From: Argentina anserina
Taxonomy: Eukaryota > Streptophyta > Magnoliopsida > Rosales > Rosaceae
DNA: 64,000 nt
Assembly: GCF_933775445.1 (NCBI RefSeq)
Contig: NC_065873.1
Coordinates: 11,656,001 to 11,720,000 of the forward strand
Reading direction: 5' to 3'
The position numbers were made by a program, and so were the translations under genes. The notes under the pieces are model-generated. The model was not told the origin of the DNA. It was given only the letters and a program-made list of their open reading frames with translations, and made no database searches. The number at the start of each line of letters is the position of its first letter. Position 1 is the first letter of the stretch. Shown here one piece after another: positions 48,925 to 59,670 of this stretch.

Positions 48925-49613
48925 CTTCTTCCTTTGTCTGTTTCTGGGTTCTTTTCCCTTTTATTTGTCGAGAGCCCAGTCCTAATCACATTCTCTTTTC
49001 CTCTGTTTTGCTCCGTCGTGAGCCTCTATCTCCGACGACCTTGGTTCTCGGTCCATGACGCCTCCATGCGAGTTCATGTTGGACTTGGCATCATTGAAGC
49101 TGTCTCAGAGGCCTGGAGGAAACCTCGGTCAGGCAGCAACAACTCAGAATCGGAGCGGAGGAGCTCCATGTCGACTGAACGTGTTGCCGTTCTTCACCAA
49201 GGTACTATTCATCCTCGTTTCTTTGTAATTTCAGTGTGATTGTATTGTGTTTGTTATTCATGAAATTACAAGCTTTAGAACAACAAACACAATACAATCA
49301 CACTGAAATTACAAAGAAATGAGGATGAATAGTACCTCGGTGAAGAATAGCAGCACATTCAGTCGGCGTGGAGCTCCTCGCTCCGATTCCGAGTTGTTGC
49401 TGCCTGACCAAGGTTTCCTCTAGGCCTCTGAGACAACTTCAATGATGCCAAGTTCAACACGAGCTCGCATGGAGGCGTCATAGATCGAGAACCAAGGTCG
49501 TCGGAGATAGAGGCTCACGACGAAGCAAAACAGAGGAAAATAGAATGCGATTAGGACTGGGCTCTCGACAAATGAAAGGGAAAAGAACCCAGAAAACAGA
49601 CCAAGGAAGAAGG
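48925..49613. repeat. Long near-perfect inverted duplication (hairpin locus)
   Basis: Left arm 48925-49255 and right arm 49282-49613 are inverses with only scattered mismatches and a few small indels over about 331 bp, separated by a 26-nt spacer. The sequence at the apex (GTGATTGTATTGTGTTTGTT and its inverse) pairs perfectly. Each arm holds what looks like the 5' part of a gene: a C/T-rich leader, then an exon-like stretch with DASMR and LGIIE, then a splice-donor-like AG/GTACTATTC. A transcript through it would fold into a very long double strand. No target duplication was found at the outer ends. Confidence 0.9.
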
Positions 49614-49990
49614 AACTACCATGGAGGGAGAAGGAGAGGTCGTCGGAGCTCCAAACACAAAGAGAAACTCTGCCGGCATCGCATGGCCTCAATCTAGATC
49701 TCGCCAGAAACTTACTCGAATCTCACATGCTAGGACTGGGTATTGGAGAGGAGAAGGAGATGAAGAGTTTTGGTGGTGGTCTCATGGCCATCGGCCAGAC
49801 GGTGGCGCTGGGCGGCAGACAAGCTGTGTCGGTGGTGTCGTTGCGTTGTATAGAGAGGGAGGGGGAAAAATATGAGAGACTGAGAAATCATCGTGTATGG
49901 GGAGAGAGAGAGAAAAAAAAAGAGCTGTGAGAAATGGGCTTAGGCCCTTAAGTAGATCCAATCGAACGGCTGAGATCAGTCGATTTAATA
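49614..49990 (-). other. Promoter/5' leader-like extension of the duplicated gene fragment
   Basis: Read on the minus strand, this continues the right arm outward: CCGTTCGATTGGATC-type promoter text, then a C/T-rich leader (TTTTTTTTCTCTCTCTCTC at about 49905-49925), then open coding-like DNA leading into the arm. It suggests that the right arm is the original gene 5' end and the left arm a shorter inverted copy. The gene is not recognised and no downstream exon is visible. Confidence 0.4.
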
Positions 49991-52306
49991 TTGACGGTTT
50001 CAGATTTTAAAATGAAAACATTTTCTAATACACGAAAACTTTCAAAATTCGTATGAATTTAACCGAGCATCAGAAAAATATTTCACGAATACTTCCACGC
50101 TTGTAACAACACGTAGTCTAACACAAATTGTAAACTAAAAAGTTGACATCTCAAAAAAATATCGGCTAGCGTGTTCTATATATAAATAAATGACGAAAAA
50201 TTACAGGGGCTCACAATCTTGCTACCATACAATTTTCTCCTCGTTTACTAGTGTTTTGTATTTGATTATGCATATGACAATTGCTATATTTTCCAGGACT
50301 ATGTGTAACTAACTCTCTTAATTAGGGGCTGCCCTTGTAGCCCCATTTATGCAAGACTCAAATTCATGTTTTCTTAGTTAATTCTTAATTTGTTATGTGA
50401 TTGGTGTGTCTTGATTTGTGCTATTGATAACTCTTACATGTTTTTGAGTATTTGGTATACAACTTAGATTTTAAGCATGTATTTGCAACTAAAGATTAAG
50501 AGATGCTTCACCTAATCATTGTATTTCTTTCTCTCATCAAGTAGTGATTACCTCACTCGCGGAGGTAAATCAGGGATGCTTATTGATTAGGGTAGAGACT
50601 AGAGAGTGAGTTTCACGCTACCTAGACTTTAATCAACGAACAAACTTTCATAGATCTTAATGATTTTTGATTGAGTTATTATACTACTGTGTTTCAAAGC
50701 TAGTAAACCCGTTAGAGAATGCTTTTAACAAAAAGTGTGTTTCACGGTGTTCAATAATTTCAGGGAAGTAATAAGAACAATTTCAATGTGTTTCATGGTT
50801 GTTCTTGTTTGTGGTGAGTCGCATAACTGTTAGGTGTTTTCTAGGCTTGAATAAGAGTGGAGTATAAGCGGTGGTGAATTGGTGTAGTTCCTAGCTCATC
50901 CTTTCCATATATCATTAGAATTTTATTTGTTTTCTTTATTGCTATGTTACACAAAAAATCTCCCCATTGTTACTTTGTTTATTGTTTATTCCATCTTGTA
51001 CACATAATTTTTCCATAATTGTTTTTTTTTTGTAGGTTTGACGTGAGATCAAAGTGTCCCTCAAATCCCTAGTGTTTAATTATCCCTCTTCCATTATACT
51101 ACGACTGATTACTACAATGAGGGTTTAAATTGTGCGATCGTTTTGGTCACATCATTAGTTAGAGTTGACTAGAAAATAGATTTTAGCTAAATTTTTCAAC
51201 ATTCGAATTATAATTTAATTAAGCCAATGTATATGGTAGAACATAACTTAAAAAGAAGCTAGCTACAGTTCATATTAGACTTGAATTACTAAAAAAGCTT
51301 TCGCCGTTAGAGATGCTCTAAGGTAGTTCTTCTCCCGCTTATCTTAGAAAAATACTGCTCCTACCTAGTATCTAATTTTATTTTATTTTGAATAGGCCCG
51401 ATATCAAATAAGAACACCAGTCACTAGTACGGTATGAAAGATTTTCGTCATGGTAAAGAAGAATGAGATGGAAGAGATGGAAATTGGGGGAAGACAAGAA
51501 GAGAAAAGCAAACAAGAGGGAGAAGAAAAAAAATTGACATTGTTGTGAGCCTTGTCAAATTTGAGGGATCTCATGTCAAATCCATGTCAATCCAATTAGG
51601 ATTTGACAATTTTGTGGGAGCTCATGTCAAATTCCGATATATTAGTAAAAGTAAGAAACGATACGATTTCTTCGATATCCTTTTAAGTTATTGGTCAATG
51701 CTAATTTCATGGTCAAAATCTGATATATCGGGTTAACTCGATTTTGATCCAAAATATCTGATCTTTTTTTATATTATTTTATTAAAAAGTCATTGTTTTA
51801 TTTTTGTGAGGAAACAAAAAATGTCTAAATCTAAAATTAAGATATGATGCGCCTCAAATCAGTGTAAAACGACATCTTCTTTAAATACAAAAACTTAATA
51901 TTCTTATTCAAACGATAATATCTTAATTTATAAATATAATATATTTCGATATATCTTTTTACCCCTTAACCGATACAATTTTAATAAATAATATATAGAT
52001 CATTGGTTGTACTGTGTTTTGATAGTTTCGTTGGAAATTCTCTCTTGGCTCATTTTCCACCTCGTAAACGGAATAAATTGTTACACTGATGAAGCGCTTT
52101 CATTACTGCTGCCGGCCTCGACATCAGTGCCGAACGAACAGTCCAAGTCTATCCCAATAAAAACACACAGGTCAATTTATTATTCAAATTTAAATATAAC
52201 TATTTCTGCAAACAACAATGTTGAATAAAAACCGAAAAAACCTTTAGAGCCCTAAAAACAGCCACTCAACTATCCAGTCTCCACTCCCACAGCCTCGGAA
52301 GAAAAA
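49991..52306. other. Intergenic with decayed repeats
   Basis: The stretch 50200-51120 reads like noncoding retroelement DNA (CTCACTCGCGGAGGTAAATC, GGTTTGACGTGAGATC), but no LTR pair or domain is visible. GATATATC-rich text at 51630-51960 resembles the repeat at 11310-12390. No gene supported. Confidence 0.4.
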
Positions 52307-54271
52307 ATGTCAGCAGAAACCCCAATCCGGTTCGGAATTCTGGGCTGCGCTGATATAGCCCGGAAGGTCTCACGCGCCATCATTCTCGCCCCCAACGCCA
52401 CTCTTTTCGCCGTCGCAAGTCGTTCCGTCGACAAGGCCACCGCGTTCGCCAAGGCCAACAACTTCCCTCCCGACGCCAGAATCTACGGCTCCTACGACGC
52501 CCTTTTGGACGACCCCGACGTCGACGCCGTCTACATCCCTCTCCCCACCAGCCTGCACATCCAGTGGGCCGTCCTCGCCGCGCAAAAGAAGAAGCACATC
52601 TTGCTTGAGAAGCCCGTCGCGCTCAACGTGGCTGAGTTTGACAAGATTGTGGAGGCTTGTGAATCTAATGGGGTGCAGCTCATGGATGGTACCATGTGGA
52701 TGCATCACCCCAGGACTGCCAAGATGCGGGAGTTTCTTTCTGATGCCAATCGTTTTGGTCAACTCACGTCGGTCTGTGTTTATCTTCCCTCTCTTATATT
52801 CAGTGTACTGATTGTAGCAATTTCTAGTTTATAAAACTATGCGCGAGAGAGGAGTGATGTGTGGTTAGTTTCGGTTGACAATTCAGTTGGTTTGCTCATG
52901 ATGATCCATGTGAAAGAAAAGCTTTTTGTGAACTGTACAACAATATGCTCGTGTGTGTGATTGGGACGATTGCCAGTTGTTTAAGGAGATGGTACACAAG
53001 GAAAAGAAGTATGTAGAAACTGGGAGAGTGATGTAGGCTGAGGTTTTAAGGAGGGTTTACTAATTTTTTTAACATGACCATGGATACTAGTACAGAGAGA
53101 AATGCAGAGGGTACTTTGATTTTGTTTATAATTGGGGCTAAGGATGTGGGGTTTTAGATGGAGAGATGTGAAGGATTGGGAGTACAAATGGGTGTAGCTT
53201 GAATCGTGTTGTTTATTAGAATTAGAAGAGTAATTCAACTGTGGGCGGTGATTTGTTTCATTTTTTTTATTTGAAATCTATCTGATTTTATTTTTTATTA
53301 TTGGGGAAAGATCAGAAATATATGAATTTGCAGAAAATTAGAGAAAAATCAGGAAAGAACACTCTCATCTACTCATGCGCTCATTCATATTTTCTTAAAT
53401 AGTAAAACATCTGTATTAAAACCCAAGATTGTTAGAATATTGATTTCTTGTTTGAGGCTCAGAACTGGGATGTCAATGAAGAGAAGTTCTTGGTTAAAAC
53501 AAGTATAGACATTACTGTGTTTTTGCTATGTTTGAAATGAATTGGTAAATTTTCTTAAAAGTTAATTGATATATCTCTGTTTGATGGTTTAGTTATTGCT
53601 TCAATATATCTCTGTTTTTTTTTCTTTAAAGACAATCTTTTTGGTTCCCACAGATAAACACGTGCTTTACATTTGCTGCTGATCCTGATTTCCTGAAGAA
53701 TGATATTCGCGTGAAGCCAGACCTAGATGCTCTTGGTGCTCTTGGGGATGCAGGGTGGTACTGCGTCAGGGCAATCCTGTGGACTACTAACTATGAACTG
53801 CCAAAGACAGTTGTTGCCTTGCGCGGCGCTATATTTAATGAAGCTGGGGTAATTTTATCTTGTGGAGCTTCTCTACACTGGGAAAATGGGAAAGTGGCAA
53901 CCTTCCACTGCTCTTTCTTGTCAAGTTTGACAATGGATATAGCTGCTATCGGTACGAAGGGAACATTACATGCCAATGGTTTTGTTATCCCTCATCGAGA
54001 GAAAGAAGCCTCTTTCTCTGTAGCCTCAGAAACTTGGTTTGATGATCTTGTGACCTGTTGGGTGCCACCCCCAAGTGATCATATTGTAACCACAGATCTT
54101 CCACAGGAAGCTCTTATGGTAACCGAGTTTTCTCGCTTGGTTGGGATTGTCAAAAATGGTTCTGCACCTGAGAAGAAATGGCCAATCCTTAGCAGGAAGA
54201 CACAGCTAGTACTCGATGCTGTCAAGGCATCAATAGACAAGGGTTTTGAGCCTATTCCTATTGAGTATTAA
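52307..54271 (+). CDS. Gfo/Idh/MocA-family NAD(P)-dependent oxidoreductase
   Basis: Soluble dehydrogenase of the family typified in plants by the uncharacterised oxidoreductase At4g09670; the substrate is unknown, probably a sugar or polyol-like compound. Two exons, 52307-52771 and 53654-54271, phase 0, GT-AG intron; 360 aa, the family's usual length. The N-terminal Rossmann fold starts RFGILGCADIARK (G10, G13) for dinucleotide binding. EKP at 101-103 carries the conserved catalytic lysine (K102). The second exon contains GDAGWYC (D187, Y191), the conserved substrate-site motif, followed by the C-terminal beta-sheet domain. No transit or signal peptide is evident, so it is likely cytosolic. 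The first exon is notably GC-rich. Downstream AATAAA signals are at 54332 and 54527. The gene looks intact. Confidence 0.95.
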
Positions 54272-54526
54272 CTCAGGTGCATCTTATTTCTGTTTTCATC
54301 TTCTTTTCGTGCTTAAGGTACAACAGCCAATAATAAAATGTGTATCCATTTTTACACCTAGTTATTAAGGTGTACGTCATCTGTCTTCACTCCAGCTCAG
54401 GCCCTAGTGATTTCCATGTTCTGTGATGATAATTTATGCTTAGTTTGTCAGGTTTATGGCATCTATCACTGGCTCAGGCCCGGTGAAACCATAATGTGCA
54501 ATACTGTATAAATGTATGCATGCTTT

Positions 54527-54532
54527 AATAAA
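54527..54532 (+). terminator. Candidate polyadenylation signal of the oxidoreductase gene
   Basis: AATAAA about 255 nt after the stop; another candidate lies at 54332-54337. Confidence 0.45.
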
Positions 54533-54539
54533 CAAATTT

Positions 54540-55739
54540 ACTTACAACTACTATTGAAAGAAACATGGAACTCTTGTTTGACTAAAGAGTGTGAGCTTTG
54601 GGCTGTCAATCTGCCCCTTTTCTCTTGGTTCTAATCCACAAAATGATTTACATTTTCCAAAAGAAAAAAAAAATTCTACACACTGATTCTTATTTTTGTA
54701 AATTGTAACCGTCTGAATCGGTATGCATCCCTAATGGAGTTTCCTTAATCTTTTATCCTTTTTCCTTATTATTACCTCAATTGTTTCAAGTTGAAATCTT
54801 CCTTTCATCTTCCCTCTCTTTTCTCTTCACTGGTTGTGGCCTATGGATCATCCTTTGAAATCTATCGCAGCTATTCCAGTCTCATTTCGCTTTCCAGATT
54901 TCCCCTTCTTGTTCCTTAAAGGAAGGCACTAGTACTTCAAGAGATGTCTCTCGAATTGAAATGTTGGTTTCCTAGTTTTTTGTTCCATCTTCTTTAGCAG
55001 TGTTGGTTTCCTTCCCTTTCCTTTGTTGGCCAAATGTTCAAGAAAATGATCCTTTCTCCCAAATGATTAGCTGAGTCACATTTCCGAAGAGATTTATTTG
55101 GTCTTCAGTCTCATTCGAATGACTTGCTCAGTCTCCTACCCTTTGGTCTTTCTTCGAAATGTTTTGCTCAGCAAACACTACGAATTGGCTTGCAAAGTAA
55201 AGCTAAAATGAAGTCGGAATGTGTAAACTGGGGTCGAGCTCTCCATTTCACCCCTTCCACTTTAACTTCTATATTTTCTTGAGTTTTATTATAATAAAAG
55301 TGCATCAAGTGTTATAACAAACTGCCTATTATCATTTGGTTTAGTGACATTAATTTTTCTCTTCGTAAGTGAGCGGGCGTGAGTTTGACTCACAACAGAC
55401 TCATTGTAGTATATTAGTTGTTGTATTTAATAAATAAATAAAAGTGTTATAATGAACTAATGAATTTCCGCCAATGCCGGTTGGTTTAGGCTCTCTGTTT
55501 TGTGGAAAATGAGCACTTATATTTAACTTATAATGATGTTTTTTTATTTAGTAAACTTTTTATAATATGCTTAGTTAAAAAATTAGTTTTAATAACCACG
55601 TCTTTAAAAGCATGTGACACTGCTTATTTAAAACCAAGTTGTTTCTATTTTTGAGTTTTTACACTTCAAACTTAAACTATAGTGGATACCGCTTCAACAA
55701 CATGCATGTGGTTTAACCACGATCCAAGTTCGATCTAGG
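54540..55739. other. Intergenic, nothing recognised
   Basis: T-rich and CT-rich DNA with no convincing frame, RNA gene or element border. Confidence 0.5.
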
Positions 55740-56071
55740 CCTCATCATTTAGTATGTGGATCGGAAAAGCCCGCAGAGGCCCGTGAGAAAGCCTGCTTCC
55801 GTGGGTAGAGGGTCGGACTTAGTTTAGATGTGTGAAACTCGGCCCGGCCCGCCAAAAATCCGCAAGCCCGCCAAAAAATAAAATATTATACATGCATATA
55901 ATATATTAAAATATATCAAGTATATGTTTTTTTAATAATAATTATACATAAAATATTATATATGTTAATAATACTATATTTAAAATTTTATATTTCTTTA
56001 TATTATAACTTTATACTATATTTAAAATAAAATTGTAGCATTATGAAACAACTATATGAAGTATATGAAGT

Positions 56072-58925
56072 AAACTTCTCGGGATTAATCGACAACAGTT
56101 GATGTTAACGGTACTAATATTTAAGGACCTTGTTAAAACTTCATCTAATTCGGACCTCGTTTGACCTTCAGAATTTCCGGTAAACCGAAAACACCATTAA
56201 TATGCCCTAAGGGAGAACCCATTACGAGGATGCGAACGTCGAAAACCGTTTGCATATATGAAATTATCTAATTTTTGTCACCGATCGTGCACGGTCGCAC
56301 CGAGGAAACTCATTTGGAAAAACCTCGGTCAATGGGGTTTTAAAATGTTAACATGCCTCTTTTTTTGTTGACCGTAGGTACAGGCAATCAAACTATGTCC
56401 AAAACAGAAGAAATTTTTACGAGGTCTCTAAATATCTATACCAATCAGATATGCTGGTGTCAATCGACCGTCTTTAGAACCGGAGTTGTCGATCGCCGGA
56501 GTGTCTGCTAATGTATCATAACATTTATTATGAAGTGACTATATGAATGAAACTTCTCGGGATTAATCGACACCAGCTGATGTGATCAGTATATATATTT
56601 AGTGACCTTGTAAAAATTTCATCTAATTCAGACCTCGTTTGACCATCAGAATTTCTGGTAAATCGAAAACACCACTAATGTGCCCTAAGGGAAGACCTAT
56701 TACCAAGATGCGAACATCGAAAGCCGTTTGCATATCTGAAATCATCTATTTTTTGTCACCGATCGTGCGTGGTCGCACTAAGGAAACCCATTCGGCAAAG
56801 CTCCGGTCAATGAGGGTTTTAATATGTCAAAACGCCTCTTTTTTTATTGACCGTAGGTACGGACAGTCAAACCATGTCCAAAACGGATGAAATTTTTACG
56901 GGTTCCCTAAATATATATACCGATCACATCTGCTGGTGTCGATCAACCATATTTCAAACTGGAGTTCTCGATCACCGAAGTGTCCACTAATGTATCATAA
57001 CCTTTATATTAGGTTTGTAATAAAACCATCGCATTATGAAACGACTATATAAAGGAAACTTCTTGGAATCGATCGACACTATTTGATGTGATCAATATTG
57101 AGACGACCCGTCCCAAAACTAACCTAATTACGCACTAAAAACGAAATTAAAACCAACAAACCAAAATCTAATCTAAAATAATTGTGGCTGCACCCAAACC
57201 TTGTTTGGGCTGTCTACACCCTCTACTAGGGATCAAGTCATTCGTAGTTTAACTTAACAGTCATTAATGACTTGACCACAGTCATAAACAATCACGACGA
57301 CTAATAATCGTCTAATCCGAGAATTGACCATCATTGACCAAATCAAAACAAAAACACGATAGAAATCGAATATGCAATATCGATCAATACTCATGATTAT
57401 TCTTATGTTCAAAATTGGTGACATAGTAATTAAACAAAATTACTATGGACACCCAAGAGATATACCAATGTCCCTTCATTTCAATTCCAACACACACTTA
57501 CCATAATCATGCAAAACTCCTAACCATTTTGATTCGTATATCACATATAACAACACATCCGACATACGCAACCATCACTATAACCATTATCCATCAAACA
57601 TACGACAATCACATTAATCTTTTATACAATAATCTAATTTACCAACAACATACAATAACCATATACGTCGATTAATATGTCGATAAGTTCGTATCGATGA
57701 ATGCTACTCAAAGGAGCAACCTACTACCCAAAAAATGACACCACGCGCCGCCACAGTGGCTGCGCGTGGGCCCCACGTGCCACCCCTCTCCAACCTCTCC
57801 AAATCAACTCGACTCCAACATGAAAGTTATAGATCACAAGAAAACACACCTTTTTCACAACGACGTCGAAGCCCAGATCGGCCGGGAAGTGGCTGGAAAA
57901 CGCCTCCGAAGCTCGGAACAGTGCACCAAATTTGATCTCGTTATGCAGCTTGATTCGACGTCTAACTCTGGTCGAATCATACCCAGAAGGGAGGATCACG
58001 ATGACTTGCAGCGGCCCCGAGCTCCAGAGCCGCCGGAAAAGCTCGCACGGCCACCGCGAAATATGCAGGAACTTCCGGCCCTTGCTGCTTCTCGCACGGC
58101 GATCGACGCGGTGTAACTCCGATGTAGATTGACGGAGAATGGCGAGACGAAGCTAACGGAACCGGTGGTGTCCCAATCCGTGGCCTGACGGCGGAGATCA
58201 CCGCCGGGGAAGAAAACTGGGTTTCCGACGATGAACAGTGGCGCGAACGGGCTTTTTCGATTTTTTTCCCATTTTCTGATTTTCACCCCCCATTTATACT
58301 AATTTCCAAAAATGCCCAACACACTTCTTGATTCGTAACTCCTACATACGAACTCCGATTTAGGCGTGCCGTGTGTTCACGAATTCGTACCGACGAGCTC
58401 TACGACTTTCGTGAAGGGAAGTTTTCCGAAAAACTTACGCATCGAAAAGTCAACTTTTAGAGTCGTCACACTTAGTACGACTCTCGTTCTGAGTAAAAGA
58501 TAAAACTATTATCGCCATGAATCGTAAAAGATTTGGGTCGTAACAAGTATATATATTTAGTGACCATTTTAAAATTTCATCCAATTCGAACTTTGTTTGA
58601 CCGTCGGAATTTCCGATAAACCAAAAACACCACCAATATGTCCTAAGGGATGACCGATTACCAAGATGCGAATGTCAAAAACTGTTTACATATTTGAAAT
58701 CATCAAATTTTTGTCACCAATCATGCGTGGTCGTAACAAGGAAACAATTTGGCAAAGCCCTGGTCAATGAGGTTTTATTATGTCAAAACGCCGTTTTTTT
58801 GTTGACCGTAGGTACGGACGGTCAAACTATGTTCAAAACGGACGGAATTTTTACATGGTCCCTAAATATATATCGATCACATCTATTGATGTCGATCGAA
58901 AATAGTTCAAAATTAGAATTTATTT
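56072..58925. repeat. Tandem array of ~480-506-bp units (three copies, the third interrupted)
   Basis: Units start at 56072, 56550 and 57056 with AAACTTCTCGGGATTAATCG-type text. They share CATCTAATTCGGACCTCGTTTG, GTCACCGATCGTGC and TTGACCGTAGGTAC blocks in the same order. The third unit is broken at 57098 by a solo LTR and resumes at 58546, running to about 58925. Confidence 0.88.
57099..58545. mobile_element. Solo LTR, 1447 bp, inserted in the third tandem unit
   Basis: Begins TGAGACGACCCGTCCC and ends TTTGGGTCGTAACA. Flanked by AATAT (57094-57098) and AGTAT (58546-58550), a 5-bp duplication with one substitution. The uninterrupted second unit reads GATCAGTATATATATTTAG at the same place, confirming the insertion point. 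It shares CGACGAGCTCTAC, CTTTCGTGAAG and GCGTGGGCCCCACG-type blocks with the solo LTR at 37867-40923, in the same orientation, so it is a shorter member or deletion derivative of that family. Confidence 0.85.
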
Positions 58926-59130
58926 GTGACTTTTTTTAGAATGTTTTCTAATAATTCTTATATTGTTAAAACCCTTAAATAAAAAAATTATGTTTTTTTC
59001 TAATACAAGCACGGTCCGCAAGACCCGCTTTATTTGTGAAAATACCCGACCCGACCAGTCACTTATTTAAATTTACTAAGACCTGACCCGGCCCGGACCG
59101 AGCCTGACCCGTTGACGAGCCCTTGTTCGA

Positions 59131-59670
59131 TCCTCGCTGGCAATAACAACCTCATATTAGGTTGGACTTTCTCAGTAAACATGGTGGTGAAGAGTATCTG
59201 GCCCACGACAATTTTGTGACACATATATGGAGAAAAATCTTCATTTCTCTAAATTTCATATAATATAACTAAATAATGATGAAATACACATAAGTCGAAT
59301 TATACACAAATCTATACCTGGAGATTATGGGTAACAGGTACGTGTCCCATGTTAATTTCGTTTATGTAGATTTGTGGAGTAACCTTCATCATAATGTTTT
59401 ATTTTTACTTTCTTGTAACAACAAAAAGTGTGACAAAATTGCTTTTTGGATGGACGAGATTCTATTTTGATACTGGATAAGGGTTGCCAGACCACAAAAA
59501 ATCCGTCATCCAGAAAGAAAACAGCCGTTTATAAACGTCGGGATCCGATTGCAATTGAGTGGCCAAAAATAAATAAACGTTACCGTTTGAAATCCCAGAG
59601 AGATATATACACAGGAAATTGTCCACGTTAGTCTTTCTCAGACTCTCAGTAAACATTAGATTCCCGCGAA
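59131..59670. other. Upstream region of the ABC1 kinase gene
   Basis: No canonical TATA box stands out. The region just before the ATG (59585-59670) is leader-like. No other feature recognised. Confidence 0.4.

Larger units (their letters stand above)
55740..59130. repeat. Composite repeat, possibly a DNA transposon
   Basis: Both sides carry GC-rich text full of CCCG/CGGG (left GGCCCGGCCCGCC at about 55850, right GACCCGGCCCGGACCG at about 59085), partly inverse to each other, around an AT-rich and tandemly repeated core. This resembles a non-autonomous DNA element, but no exact terminal repeats or target duplication could be fixed. It contains the array of about 490 bp per unit and a solo LTR. 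Confidence 0.35.

Noticed and set aside
52370..52762. 130-codon minus-strand frame
   Set aside because: Antisense shadow of GC-rich exon 1 of the oxidoreductase gene.
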